Positions 27,558 to 36,766 of a DNA stretch of 64,000 bases are shown piece by piece. How positions within the stretch are numbered: position 1 is the stretch's first letter; every line of letters starts with the position of its first letter. The stretch spans positions 248,001 through 312,000 of the forward strand of contig BPJU01000004.1 of assembly GCA_026004775.1 (NCBI GenBank), written 5' to 3'. The translations under genes were made by a program, and so were the position numbers. The notes beneath the pieces are model-generated. The model was given only the letters and a program-made list of their open reading frames with translations. It did no database searches and was not told where the DNA came from. Origin of the DNA: Pirellulaceae bacterium. Its GTDB lineage: Bacteria; Planctomycetota; Planctomycetia; Pirellulales; Pirellulaceae.

Positions 27558-27571
27558 TAACCGTGAACGGT
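27558..27571. repeat. Inverted-repeat partner 2 (near-palindrome)
   Basis: AACCGTGAACGGTT is the exact reverse complement of the element at 27366-27379. The pair could be the ends of a small insertion, but no duplicated target site is evident. Confidence 0.6.
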
Positions 27572-27635
27572 TACAAATACGCTATGTGCCGCTGCGCGTC
27601 ACCATCCAAGTGACAAGCGCCTGGAGTAAGGATTC

Positions 27636-29468
27636 TTAACCGACAAGCTGTTCGAGCTGTTCCAGCAGATGACGAAAATATTCCAGAGCGTCATGGACCG
27701 GGCTGTTGTCCCGGAAATCGACACCGGCATCCCGAAGCAGTTCCAGTGGAAATTTCCGGCATCCCGAACAAAGAAACTCCAGGTATTGATCCCGCTCGCG
27801 TGCTCCTCCTTCTAACACTCGCCGGCTCAACGCAATCGCCGCCGAAATGCCGGTCGCATACTGGTAGACATAAAAAGCCCGATAAAAATGCGGTATCCGC
27901 AAACACTCCAGTTCCAACTGGTCGTCGATGGTAAAATCCGGGCCAAAATACTTTTCGAGCAGCTTCCGATACGTTTGCCGTAACGTCTGGTCTGTAAGCG
28001 GCTCGCCCGATTCCACGGCTCGATGGATTTCGTACTCGAACTCGGCAAACATCGTCTGCCGAAACAACGTGGCTCGGATGCTATCCAGCTCGCGATTGAT
28101 GAGAAAGGCCTTCTCGTGCGGGTTGTTCGCCGATCGCACCAGATGATCGAGCAGCAATTCTTCATTGAAAGTGCTGGCCACTTCGGCCACGAAAATCGAA
28201 TAGTGGTAGTATTCGAACGGTTGGTGGCGCGCCGAGTAGTAGGAATGCATGGCATGGCCGGCTTCGTGGGCCAGGGTGAAGACGTCATCCAGGAGGTCGG
28301 GTTTATAATTCATCAAGATAAACGGCGTACTATCATAAATGCCGTAGCTGAACGCGCCGCTCTGTTTGCCTATATTCGGGTAGCGGTCGGCCCAGCGGCC
28401 CGACAATCCCTCGCCCAACACGCGCACATATTCTTCGCCCAGCGGTCGCAGCGCCTCGAGCAGCAACTGCACTGCCTGATCCCAGGTCCGGCGCACTTGA
28501 AATTGCGGGAATAGCGGCACATAGGTGTCGTAATGGTGGATGGATTTTAACCGTAACAGTTTGCGCCGCAGTTCATAGTATCGGTAGAGCACGGGCAAAT
28601 GCTGATGAACGGCGTCGATAAGACCATGATAGACCGATTCGGGAATGTTATCTTCAAAAAGTGCGTGAGCCAATGAGCTGGGATAGCCACGCACGCGTGC
28701 GTGATAGACATCCGACTGAACGGAGCCATACAGCAGCGAGGCCAACGTGCGCTGATGGTCGGAGATATGCGAATAGTACTGATGAAACGCCGTGCGGCGA
28801 ATCTTGCGCGACGGCGATTCCAGGAACCGAAGAAACGTGGCATTGGTAAGCTCGACTTGCCTTCCCCGCTCGTCCGTCACAGTGCCAAAGCGGATATCGG
28901 CATCGTACAGTTGCCGGAACGTACGCGGCACCGCCGACAGCATGTCCGATTGCATCGCCAGCAGGCGCTCTTCTTTGTCAGAAAGCGTGTACCGCCGGTA
29001 ACGCAGCAGTCGCTGGAGCAACAGTCGAAAACGAGCCAGGCTCGGCGATTGCAGCATCTGCTGCATGGTGCGTTGCGGGATTGCCAGTATTTCCGGACGC
29101 ACGAAACTGGCCGTCTCTTGAGCTCGAGTGGCCACCATCCGAAATCGCCCCAGCATCTGCTGGTAGGCGGAGTTGGTCTGGTCTTCGGCGGCCTTCAAAT
29201 AGGCATACGCGCCCAGCCGTTCGCCGGCTCGCTCGATCGACGAGTGGCACTCCAGGCAGGCCGCCAGCGTGTCGGCGGATTCGGCTAGTTTTCCTCGAAA
29301 ACGCTCCAGCCTGGCAAATTGCCGCTGCCACTTTTCCAGAGCTTCATGCCACGCTTCGTCACTCGGGAAAAGAACCGATAAATCCCAGGTGTCCTGGATA
29401 GGAACCTGTTGGCGAGTTGGCAGTCGTGAGGAACGCCTGCGGGAAGAAGGTGACGGTTTTTTTACCAT
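27636..29468 (-). CDS. pepF: Oligoendopeptidase F (M3B metallopeptidase)
   Basis: A 610-residue cytoplasmic zinc peptidase that trims short peptides. I chose ATG 29468 (MVKKPSPSS), whose first codon overlaps the fabH-like stop by 7 bases; the start 21 bases upstream would lengthen the overlap to no clear benefit. The PepF plan is complete: a helical N-terminal region, then TLAHEAGHAMHSYYSAR as the HEXXH site with the third Glu in the later STFNEELLLDHL, and the closing PHFYRAFYVYQYATGISAA. The overlap with fabH suggests co-transcription, though the two functions are not obviously related. Confidence 0.93.
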   Translation of the reverse strand: MVKKPSPSSRRRSSRLPTRQQVPIQDTWDLSVLFPSDEAWHEALEKWQRQFARLERFRGKLAESADTLAACLECHSSIERAGERLGAYAYLKAAEDQTNSAYQQMLGRFRMVATRAQETASFVRPEILAIPQRTMQQMLQSPSLARFRLLLQRLLRYRRYTLSDKEERLLAMQSDMLSAVPRTFRQLYDADIRFGTVTDERGRQVELTNATFLRFLESPSRKIRRTAFHQYYSHISDHQRTLASLLYGSVQSDVYHARVRGYPSSLAHALFEDNIPESVYHGLIDAVHQHLPVLYRYYELRRKLLRLKSIHHYDTYVPLFPQFQVRRTWDQAVQLLLEALRPLGEEYVRVLGEGLSGRWADRYPNIGKQSGAFSYGIYDSTPFILMNYKPDLLDDVFTLAHEAGHAMHSYYSARHQPFEYYHYSIFVAEVASTFNEELLLDHLVRSANNPHEKAFLINRELDSIRATLFRQTMFAEFEYEIHRAVESGEPLTDQTLRQTYRKLLEKYFGPDFTIDDQLELECLRIPHFYRAFYVYQYATGISAAIALSRRVLEGGARERDQYLEFLCSGCRKFPLELLRDAGVDFRDNSPVHDALEYFRHLLEQLEQLVG

Positions 29469-30574
29469 TGCCAGACACCTGCCCCCCAAGCCAGCCCCGC
29501 ACCGAAACCGGCCAGCAACAGGCGGTCACCCGGCCGGATCAAGCCGTCCCGGTCGGCCTCAGCCAGCACCAGCGGGACACTCGCCGCCGACGTGTTGCCG
29601 TAGCGATCCAGGTTGACGTAAACACGCGAGCGATCCAGGTTCCAGTCGGCCAGGGCGGCATCCAGAATCCGCATGTTGGCCTGGTGGAGCACAAAGAGGT
29701 GGATGTCGTGCGGGGTGAGTCGTGCGTGGTCCAGCACCCGCTGCATCGCATCGTGGACGGTGCGCACCGCCCACTTGAAAACGGCTCGACCATCCATTCT
29801 GAGAAAATGCCGCCGCCGTGCCAGCACTTCCGGAGTGATCGGTTCGCGGGAACCGCCTGCCGGCGTGCACAGCACGTCACCTCCGCGGCCGTCGGCACCC
29901 AGCGTGTAAGCCAACAATCCCTGTTGCTCGGTACCTCGTCCCAACAACACCGCGCCGGCCCCATCACCAAACAGCGGGAAGGTCTTGCGGTCTTCCGGGT
30001 CGACCGTGCGCGTCATCACGTCGGCTCCGATCACCAACACATGGCGGCAACAACCGGTACGGACAAATTGCATGCCGCAGACAAGTGCGTACATGAAGCC
30101 GGCACAGGCGGCATTGACGTCCAAAGCTCCGGCCGCACCAGCCGCCAGTTTTTTTTGCACAAGGCAGGCGGTCGACGGCGTGGGATAGTCCGGCGTCATG
30201 GTAGCCACGAGAATCAGGTCCACGTCGCGGCCCGAAAGCCCCGCGCGATCCAGGCATTCGGCGGCTGCTTGGAATGCCAGGTCGCTGGTGGCTTCATCGG
30301 CGGCGGCTCGCCTGCGCTGGCGAATCCCCGTGCGTTGCACGATCCAGTCGGCATCGTATCCCAATTGCTCAAGGTCCTCGTTCTTGACAACCTCACGCGG
30401 TGCAAAGCCGCCGGTGCTCAAGATCTGTACGCCGGTCAACGTGGCCACGCGCATCGGCACATCGTCTTGCGCTTTCAGGTCCAAGCGGGTGGTGGACGAG
30501 TCGGTGGTGGTAGTGGAGTGGCTGGAGGCGTTTTCCGGCGGCGTTGCAGCCGAATTGTCCGTCGTCGAAGCCAT
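29462..30574 (-). CDS. fabH: 3-oxoacyl-ACP synthase III (FabH-like)
   Basis: A thiolase-fold condensing enzyme that starts fatty-acid synthesis from acetyl-CoA and malonyl-ACP. ATG 30574 follows GAGGT. The catalytic triad is intact: Cys157 in NAACAGF, His297 in LHQANMR and Asn327 in RYGNTSAA. The FabH domain starts near residue 45; the first 40 residues are a Ser/Thr-rich extension, perhaps a mis-set start, with Met41 (MRVATLTGVQ) an alternative. The C-terminus reads AWGAGVWQW, as usual for FabH. Paralogues that make other products share this fold, so the role in initiation is likely, not certain. Confidence 0.9.
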   Translation of the reverse strand: MASTTDNSAATPPENASSHSTTTTDSSTTRLDLKAQDDVPMRVATLTGVQILSTGGFAPREVVKNEDLEQLGYDADWIVQRTGIRQRRRAAADEATSDLAFQAAAECLDRAGLSGRDVDLILVATMTPDYPTPSTACLVQKKLAAGAAGALDVNAACAGFMYALVCGMQFVRTGCCRHVLVIGADVMTRTVDPEDRKTFPLFGDGAGAVLLGRGTEQQGLLAYTLGADGRGGDVLCTPAGGSREPITPEVLARRRHFLRMDGRAVFKWAVRTVHDAMQRVLDHARLTPHDIHLFVLHQANMRILDAALADWNLDRSRVYVNLDRYGNTSAASVPLVLAEADRDGLIRPGDRLLLAGFGAGLAWGAGVWQW

Positions 30575-30649
30575 GGCGATACCTCGTCAATAATGGGCGT
30601 CAGAATGCGACCAGTATACCGAACCCGGACCTACAGAAAACGCCCGAAG

Positions 30650-31756
30650 TCAGCGAGGTTCGTCGTCGATCGCTATCCAGCGCCGCTGGGCGTACGATTC
30701 CAGCACCGCATCGGCCACCACCTGAGCCCGTAGACCGTCGTAGAAACTGGGTACGGCCGGCCGGCCCTCGACAATCGCCGAAACGAACTCCCACACCACA
30801 TCGTACCGAAAAACCGTCGCCGGCTCACCCTGGTGCGGATCACGAGGGCTTCCCGGCGCCACCAGAAATTCGGCCGGTACCGGCTGCGGTGCCAGATCCT
30901 GCCCCGTGCGACCGATTAATACCTGGTTCGGACAATGCAACTGGTAGACGACCGACAGTTGCGAGCCGTTTACTTCGGCCCATTCATGTCCGAAGCCGTT
31001 TCGGCCGTAACCTTTGGCCAGTGTCGTGCCTTCCCACACCCCGACGGCTCCCGATCGAAATTCGCCGATCAGGCTGGACCAGTCATCCACTTCGCTGGGC
31101 GGGCATGGTTGGCCGTCGGCCGTTCGGTCGCGAGGAACGAAACGCCGCACAGCACCGCACACCTGCGCGATCGGCCCCATAAGGTCGATGGCAAAATCGA
31201 TGCGGTGGATCGTCATATCGAAAAGATCCCCGGCACCGGCCGACCGTTTGTATTGCCTCCAGCCCCAACTGGTCTCCGGCCAATCCAGAAAGCGTTGGCT
31301 GCGGAAATGCCGTGGTTCGCCCACCGCCCCACTTCTTACCAGGTGGCGAAGATAGCGCATGGCGGGAGCGAACCGGTAAGTAAAAGCCGTCATGTGCACC
31401 ACGCCGGCCTTCTCGGCCGCCCGGTACATCTGCCGAGCCTCAGCGGCGTTCAAACCGAGCGGCTTTTCGCAAAGCACGTGTTTGCCGCAGGCCACGGCCG
31501 CCAATGCGATCGGGCAGTGCGTGTGGTTGGGCGTGGCGATGATCACGGCGTCGATTTTCTCGTGTCGGCAAAACTCTTCGTAGTCCGTGGTTGCTATCGG
31601 ACAGCCCCACTCACCACGGCGCTTCTCGACCAATGCCGCGTTGCTGTCGCATACTCCCACCAACTCGGCCCGGGGATCCAACCGGATGCCGGGCACGTGG
31701 TGATAGTCACTGACAGCGCCCGCGCCGATAATTCCGATGCGCACTTGGCTGGCCAC
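30650..31756 (-). CDS. Gfo/Idh/MocA family oxidoreductase
   Basis: A 368-residue NAD(P)-dependent enzyme. The start is a GTG at 31756 about 12 bases after GGGAGG. The Rossmann segment RIGIIGAGAVSDYHHVPG is followed by the usual AVIIATPNHTHCPIA and VLCEKPLGLNAAEARQM, whose Lys is the catalytic residue. The C-terminal region holds VHMTAFTYRFAPAM. Members reduce or oxidise sugars, inositols and keto-sugars. No operon partner is adjacent, so the substrate is open. Confidence 0.92.
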   Translation of the reverse strand: MASQVRIGIIGAGAVSDYHHVPGIRLDPRAELVGVCDSNAALVEKRRGEWGCPIATTDYEEFCRHEKIDAVIIATPNHTHCPIALAAVACGKHVLCEKPLGLNAAEARQMYRAAEKAGVVHMTAFTYRFAPAMRYLRHLVRSGAVGEPRHFRSQRFLDWPETSWGWRQYKRSAGAGDLFDMTIHRIDFAIDLMGPIAQVCGAVRRFVPRDRTADGQPCPPSEVDDWSSLIGEFRSGAVGVWEGTTLAKGYGRNGFGHEWAEVNGSQLSVVYQLHCPNQVLIGRTGQDLAPQPVPAEFLVAPGSPRDPHQGEPATVFRYDVVWEFVSAIVEGRPAVPSFYDGLRAQVVADAVLESYAQRRWIAIDDEPR

Positions 31757-31851
31757 TTTTTCATACCTCCCGTAAAATGAATGTTTGAGGTGTCAGCCGA
31801 CACGGACTTGGTATCCCAGAACATGCTGCTGAACCGCCACGCCCCGCATTT

Positions 31852-31865
31852 CGTAAGATCTTACG
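31852..31865. promoter_or_regulatory. Perfect 14-base palindrome, possible operator
   Basis: CGTAAGATCTTACG is a perfect palindrome about 95 bases upstream of the oxidoreductase start. Its position suits a dimeric regulator, but no such regulator is nearby. Confidence 0.35.
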
Positions 31866-32049
31866 GGATGTTGCCAGTGGTCGGCAGCAGGCGATCAGCG
31901 GTTGCCCTCAGGCATCCGCGTCGTAAGTTTTTCTGATACCGTAGGTTGCGGTAGATTGCCAGAGGGCAGGCGACCAGAACACGGTTGGGGGCGGGTGCGG
32001 CAAATTGTCACAGCATGCCCGTTTTCGGTACGCTTCCCCTATTTTGGGG

Positions 32050-32076
32050 GTATTCGACGAAGCAGTGGTCGAATAC
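32050..32076. promoter_or_regulatory. 9-base inverted repeat with 9-base spacer
   Basis: GTATTCGAC (32050-32058) and GTCGAATAC (32068-32076) are exact complements. The element is about 170 bases upstream of the NRDE gene and could be an operator or hairpin. Confidence 0.35.
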
Positions 32077-32244
32077 ATTAACATAACTGTCGCCGGTCAA
32101 AAGACCCGATCTGTCCGCCCGCGGTCAGGGCGGTGGCTTCCTGGGGTGGGAAGACCGGTGGCAGTATGTCGTGGTGTTTTGATGGAGTCGGAAGCTGCCG
32201 CAGGGCAGGAGTGGGTTCGGTAAATAGGGAGTTGATGCAGAGCG

Positions 32245-33021
32245 ATGTGCCTATTGGCCATTCAATACAAGAGCGTGCGGGAGGCGCCGATTTTGGTGGC
32301 GGCCAACCGCGAGGAGTATTACGATCGTCCCAGTTCGCCTCCGGCGATCCAGTCGGGCAAGCCGCGCGTGCTGTGCGGTGTGGACCAGCGAGCCGGCGGC
32401 ACGTGGTTGGGCGTGAACCAGCACGGATTGTTTGTGGCGGCCTGTAACCGCCCCAAACTGCATGTGCCGCCCAATCCGCGGTCCCGAGGCGTGTTGTGCC
32501 GGGATTTGCTGCGAGCCGATTCGGCACGCAAGGCGGTCGATATGGCACTGGAAGAGCTGGCTACGGGCAACTATGACGGCGTCAACTACGTGATCGCGGA
32601 CCGGGAAAGCGGCTGGGTGGTGCACGGCGGCGATGACTATGAAGTCGTGCCGCTGGAAATCGGCCTGAACGTCATTGCCAATGGCGACTTGAATGATCCG
32701 CGAGACGAACGGGTCAAGTTGGCTCAGCGCCTGCTGACGCTCCAGACGCTTGATTCGTCCGTGAAATTCCTGGCTGTGGCGAGCAAGGTGTTTGCTCGGC
32801 CGCCGTCAGGCCCGATGCGCCCGGGAATGGTGATCAAGGGTGCGTTGCGTGGCACGGTGAGCTCCACGCTGTTGTCGCTGGGCCTGAAGCCGCGGGATGC
32901 GATCTTCCAGTACGCCAACGGCTCGCCGGACGTGGCTCGCTATGAGGATTACTCGCCATTCCTGCGCGATATCCTCAGCCGCGGACTTCGTGAGGCCCGG
33001 CAGAAGGCCAAGGCCACCTAA
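32245..33021 (+). CDS. NRDE family protein (TANGO2-like)
   Basis: A 258-residue protein that starts with the invariant Cys (MCLLAIQYK), as in N-terminal-nucleophile hydrolases, and carries the family's namesake ANREEYYDRP early on, followed by GGTWLGVNQHGLFVAACNR and NVIANGDLND. The family is found from bacteria to eukaryotes (TANGO2) and its activity is not established; heme handling has been proposed for some members. ATG 32245 is preferred because it begins the conserved motif. An excellent terminator follows. Confidence 0.9.
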   Translation: MCLLAIQYKSVREAPILVAANREEYYDRPSSPPAIQSGKPRVLCGVDQRAGGTWLGVNQHGLFVAACNRPKLHVPPNPRSRGVLCRDLLRADSARKAVDMALEELATGNYDGVNYVIADRESGWVVHGGDDYEVVPLEIGLNVIANGDLNDPRDERVKLAQRLLTLQTLDSSVKFLAVASKVFARPPSGPMRPGMVIKGALRGTVSSTLLSLGLKPRDAIFQYANGSPDVARYEDYSPFLRDILSRGLREARQKAKAT

Positions 33022-33043
33022 GACAAAGCTACGTGCTGCGACC

Positions 33044-33074
33044 AAAACCGGGACCCGTCGGGTCCCGGTTTTTT
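33044..33074 (+). terminator. Rho-independent terminator of the NRDE gene
   Basis: A perfect CCGGGACCC / GGGTCCCGG stem with a GTC loop is flanked by AAAA on one side and a run of T on the other. It starts 23 bases after the stop. The flanking A-run could let it work in both directions. Confidence 0.9.
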
Positions 33075-33198
33075 GTTGGCCGGAAATAGTTCCGGCTCGG
33101 CAAAGGACCGCAATATTTCCGCTACCACGGCGTCCCTCGCGGTTATTGCGGTGTTTGTGTCCACTGCGATTATCGGAAAGTACAGAGCTTCAGCCGGC

Positions 33199-34701
33199 CT
33201 ATCGCGAATCGGTCCGCTTGCGAAAACAATAAAGCGCTTTTTCTGTCCGCAAGTAAATATGCCCATCACGAATCGTCGGAGTGGCCATGATCCGCTCGCC
33301 GAAATCATGGGACGACAATATCTCCCATGGGCGGCCGGCACGCAATACAGTGACCACTCCACGCTCACTGCATATATAAACTTTGCCGTCTCCGGCAACC
33401 AACGAGGCATAATAGTTACCCGGACCTGCGGCGCGACCTTGTTTGAGCGGTTCTCCCGTCATGGCATCCAGGCTCGTGATGATACCGCCATCCTTCACCA
33501 TGTAGAAAATTCCTTGATAGACCACAGAACTCGGAACAGTCGGTAAACTGCGGCGGTATCGCCACAACACGCCTGTCTGGCTGATATCGCCGCGGCCGCG
33601 AGGATCGACGGCCAGCGCTACGTTCCTGGCTCGTTCAAATACCTCGGCATACTTGTCCCACTCCCGCCGATCCAGATAGCCGTCCTGGTTGATATCCATA
33701 CGATAAAACCGGGTCCTTACTTCGCCTTCCGGCAACTCTTCTTCTCCCAGCAATTGGTCGTTGTTTTGATCGTACTTCATCAATGCCTCAGCATACGGCT
33801 CCATCCGGATCCGATTCTCGTCATCCCCGCCGGGAGTCCAGGTAGCCAAATACACAAGACCATGGGCATAACAAGGCGTACAATCCACAATGCGCGAAAT
33901 CCCCTCGACCCACCACAGCCGCTCTCCCGTCTTCAGATCATACCCGGTTAATTGCAGCGATCCGGCCACCACGATCTGCTTCCGGCCCTCGACGTCGATG
34001 ACTATGGGCGTCGAGTAGCTGCGGACGAACTCGGCGCGCGAAGTTTTCCACCGCGTTTGGCCAGTATTCTTGTCGATGGCTATCAAAAAACTATCCACGT
34101 CGTGATCTTCGTTGAGCACGACCAGGTCATCGGCCAGCACCGGAGAACTGCTGGCTCCGAATTCGTCCTGAAACGGCCCCATCGGGACCGACCACAAAAG
34201 TTTGCCGTCAGCGTCGTAACACAGAAGGCCGTAACTGCCAAAGAAGACGTACACGCGCTGGCCATCGGTGGCCGGGGTCGATGCGGCGGGACTGCCTACC
34301 GGATGAAAGGGTTCCAGCCTTTCGGCCGGTGCCACCTGCCGCCAGATGATGCGGCCTGTGTGACGATCCAGAGCCACGGTGGCCAATTGTGCCGAGTCGG
34401 GTTCGAAGGTCGTCACGTAGATAGCATCGCCGGACAAACAGGGACTTGAGTGCCCCGAAGCCAGGGGCGTCTTCCACAAAAGCTCGGCTCCGTCTCGAAA
34501 ATCGTTCGGCAGAGGCGCATCATCGGCCACCACACCGTGATCGCAACGAAAATACCATACCTCGTCAGCTCCAGTTGCAGCAAAAGTCCACAGTGGGAAC
34601 AACACGATTAAGGTAATTCGGAGCGTTTTCGGAAGGGCGGTGCTGCTGCGATACGGCTGGGGCGGGACGATTTTTCTCGCGTCGCACAGACGGTTGTGCA
34701 T
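33199..34701 (-). CDS. Secreted PQQ-type beta-propeller protein with an EF-hand-like insert
   Basis: I chose ATG 34701 (MHNRLCDARK), which puts a signal peptide (ITLIVLFPLWTFAATGA) at the start; the frame stays open another 87 codons upstream but without signal features. The 500-residue protein is a set of WD/PQQ-like blades, for example LATVALDRHTGRIIWRQVAP, LIAIDKNTGQTRWKTSRA and ITSLDAMTGEPLKQG, each ending in the W-type closing strand. Near residue 340 the segment YDQNNDQLLGEEEL...MDINQDGYLDRREWDKY contains two calcium-binding EF-hand loops. Proteins of this kind include BamB and PQQ dehydrogenases. No PQQ or heme ligand is evident, so an enzymatic role is unproven. Confidence 0.83.
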   Translation of the reverse strand: MHNRLCDARKIVPPQPYRSSTALPKTLRITLIVLFPLWTFAATGADEVWYFRCDHGVVADDAPLPNDFRDGAELLWKTPLASGHSSPCLSGDAIYVTTFEPDSAQLATVALDRHTGRIIWRQVAPAERLEPFHPVGSPAASTPATDGQRVYVFFGSYGLLCYDADGKLLWSVPMGPFQDEFGASSSPVLADDLVVLNEDHDVDSFLIAIDKNTGQTRWKTSRAEFVRSYSTPIVIDVEGRKQIVVAGSLQLTGYDLKTGERLWWVEGISRIVDCTPCYAHGLVYLATWTPGGDDENRIRMEPYAEALMKYDQNNDQLLGEEELPEGEVRTRFYRMDINQDGYLDRREWDKYAEVFERARNVALAVDPRGRGDISQTGVLWRYRRSLPTVPSSVVYQGIFYMVKDGGIITSLDAMTGEPLKQGRAAGPGNYYASLVAGDGKVYICSERGVVTVLRAGRPWEILSSHDFGERIMATPTIRDGHIYLRTEKALYCFRKRTDSR

Positions 34702-34968
34702 GATGTGCCTCACTTGTGCCGATTGTCCATAATGCCCTGAAGCGGTTAATGCACGATCTCGATACCCAGGCGGGACTTCACGCGGGGTTGCCTCCTTTTT
34801 TAGTTTGGGCATGTACTCAGCACAAGAGAGCAGGGCTTCGGGGAACAACACTGAGTATGGGCAGTCGGAAGAATCGGGAAGGCGAGGCTGGCGCAGAAAT
34901 TGGGAGCGGCACGCAGGCCCCGGAAACTCGCGCCCCGCCAGGCGTTCGGCTCTTGTTGCCACAGCCGA

Positions 34969-35673
34969 TCACAGCGAGCGGGAACACGCCGGGCGAGCGG
35001 CGTTTTCAGCGGCTTTCTGATAGAGCCAGCCCTTGCGGCGTTTGACGAGGGGCAGGATGGCTCCCGTGTGGCGCAATACGTAGAGGATCTTTTGGCTGAG
35101 CCAGCGAGGGATGTTCAACGCGCGAGACAAGGCGAGCGAGTCGAACGGCTCATCGAGTTCCACCGGCAGCGCGGCCCGATAGTCGTTCCTGCTGGTGAAA
35201 CGGCGGATGGTGTGGATGGCCAGCAGTCGCTGGTCCACCAGACGGTAGGAACGGTGCCAGGGACGCCGCCGTCGCCGACCAGCCGCACAGCGCCACTCTT
35301 CAATGTCGCACTCCACGATGTCCAGCACTAATCCTGGGTGTGCCAGGAGAGGCGCAATGTAGACCAACTCGGCAAACACTTCCCACCACGAGTACCGCCG
35401 GGGGCTGTAGCGCTGGTACAAGACGGTACCGCCGGGCGACGATAACTGCACCAGTTTCTTGCGGTGGATCGCCGGTTTGACCAGCACCACCGTGTGCCCT
35501 CGGCTCAATAAATCACGCAATTTGCTGCGAATCGCCACCATCGACGCTTGCTGGATCTCAATCAGTTGGTCACCGCAGACTACATCCGTGCGATACCGGT
35601 CGACCGGCACTTCACACTGCCCGCCCCGGGAAGCGTAATAAAGTTTTAGATCCCGATGCAGTGAGGATTCCAT
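34969..35673 (-). CDS. Conserved planctomycete protein with a PD-(D/E)XK-like N-terminus
   Basis: A 234-residue protein starting at ATG 35673. Residues 1-60 read ESSLHRDLKLYYAS...VDRYRTDVVCGD...LIEIQQASMVAI...TVVLVKP. This order of Asp, then Glu-Ile-Gln, with a nearby conserved Lys is what a restriction-endonuclease fold shows. A basic stretch (RRRRRPW) near 140 and a C-terminal segment, DSLALSRALNIPRWLSQKILYVLRHTGAI, that looks like a winged helix follow. I recognise the family as common in planctomycetes, but not its function. Nuclease activity is a guess. It lies about 270 bases downstream of the start of the PQQ-type gene on the same strand. Confidence 0.65.
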   Translation of the reverse strand: MESSLHRDLKLYYASRGGQCEVPVDRYRTDVVCGDQLIEIQQASMVAIRSKLRDLLSRGHTVVLVKPAIHRKKLVQLSSPGGTVLYQRYSPRRYSWWEVFAELVYIAPLLAHPGLVLDIVECDIEEWRCAAGRRRRRPWHRSYRLVDQRLLAIHTIRRFTSRNDYRAALPVELDEPFDSLALSRALNIPRWLSQKILYVLRHTGAILPLVKRRKGWLYQKAAENAARPACSRSL

Positions 35674-35969
35674 GCGTTTTTGATTCCCGTGTCGCCGGTC
35701 CGCAGACGCGAGCGGGAGGGCACTCCCATCTCGGACAAAAAGGGCCGACAGTGACCGGACTTTATTCGTATCGGCATAGGCACGTGTTTATCTGTATGGG
35801 GAACGGTGCTGATAGTGGGGCATCGCGGGCGGTGCAACGCCGGAGCTTCAGGCGCGCGACGAGACCGAGCAAGGCAAACGCACCCAAAACCCTGATGCAA
35901 GAACGGCCGGTGCGACACACGAATGGCGGCTTTGTTCGTCGCGGTGGGCCGCGGCAAGAATCTTCGGCT

Positions 35970-36515
35970 TCAGGGCTGGATGCCCAGGTCACGTACGGTC
36001 AAGAGCGACTGGAACGGATAGCCCCGCTCGTGAAACGTCTGGGCGGCTCCCTCCAAACGGTCTACTACGGCGATGATGCCCACCACACGCATCTGTTGGG
36101 CTTCCAGGCGAGCGATGGCTTCCAGGGAGCTCGAGCCGGTGGTGACCACGTCCTCGAGCACCACGCAGCGATCAGCGGGCGACACCGGTCCCTCGACAAC
36201 GTTCCGCGTACCGTGAGTCTTGGGTTCCTTGCGTACGATGAAGCCCTTCAGTTGTTTGCCTCGCATGCCGGCCAGCGTGATGACGGCCCCTGTGATCGGG
36301 TCGGCTCCCACGGCCATGCCCCCCACCGCGTCCGGCCAATTCGGTTCCAGCAATTCGAATATCCCTTCGGCAATCAACCGAGCTCCGGTTGCGTCCAGTG
36401 TCACCTTGCGGCAATCCAAATAGTACGACGCGGTCTTGCCGGAAGCCAATGTGAATTGGCCGAACTGAAGTGCCTGCCTCTGAATCAGCTCGATCAACGC
36501 CTGACGATCGTACAC
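35970..36515 (-). CDS. pyrE: Orotate phosphoribosyltransferase
   Basis: Makes orotidine monophosphate in pyrimidine synthesis. The frame opens at 36671, but homologues begin at M-YDRQALIEL, and GTG 36515 gives exactly that start about 6 bases after AAAGGT, so I use it (181 residues). The core elements are clear: FTLASGKTASYYLDCRKVTL, GGMAVGADPITGAV, FIVRKEPKTHGT with the catalytic-loop residues, and CVVLEDVVTTGSSS, the PRPP-binding motif. No other pyrimidine gene is nearby. Confidence 0.9.
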   Translation of the reverse strand: MYDRQALIELIQRQALQFGQFTLASGKTASYYLDCRKVTLDATGARLIAEGIFELLEPNWPDAVGGMAVGADPITGAVITLAGMRGKQLKGFIVRKEPKTHGTRNVVEGPVSPADRCVVLEDVVTTGSSSLEAIARLEAQQMRVVGIIAVVDRLEGAAQTFHERGYPFQSLLTVRDLGIQP

Positions 36516-36766
36516 CGATAGACCTTTGTCGAGAAAGTGGCGTAAAACACTCGCCTGTGGCAAAGCCACATTGTTCGGCACCAGTGTAACTGTGTGGAGA
36601 GCGACTGCAAGAGCACCGGCGGCCGGCTCTTCCGCAAAAACGGGGTTTACGATCGGCGTGACCTCGCCCACGCCGACCCGTTCGACAAACGAAAGCGTTC
36701 ACGCCATCTGAAGGAGCTGTGGTTCGCTCAGCGTTGCCGGCGTAGGGCGTGTCACCTGAGCGGCGT

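Larger units (their letters stand above)
27225..27635. other. Intergenic region with two kinds of inverted repeats
   Basis: It lies between the convergent ALDH7 and pepF genes. It holds a 50-base palindromic element (27477-27526) and a pair of 14-base near-palindromes in opposite orientation (27366-27379 and 27558-27571), each listed separately. No gene is credible. Confidence 0.55.
31757..32244. other. Divergent intergenic region with two inverted repeats
   Basis: The promoters of the leftward oxidoreductase and the rightward NRDE gene must be here. A perfect 14-base palindrome lies at 31852-31865 and a 9-base inverted repeat with a 9-base loop at 32050-32076. I see no gene. Confidence 0.5.
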
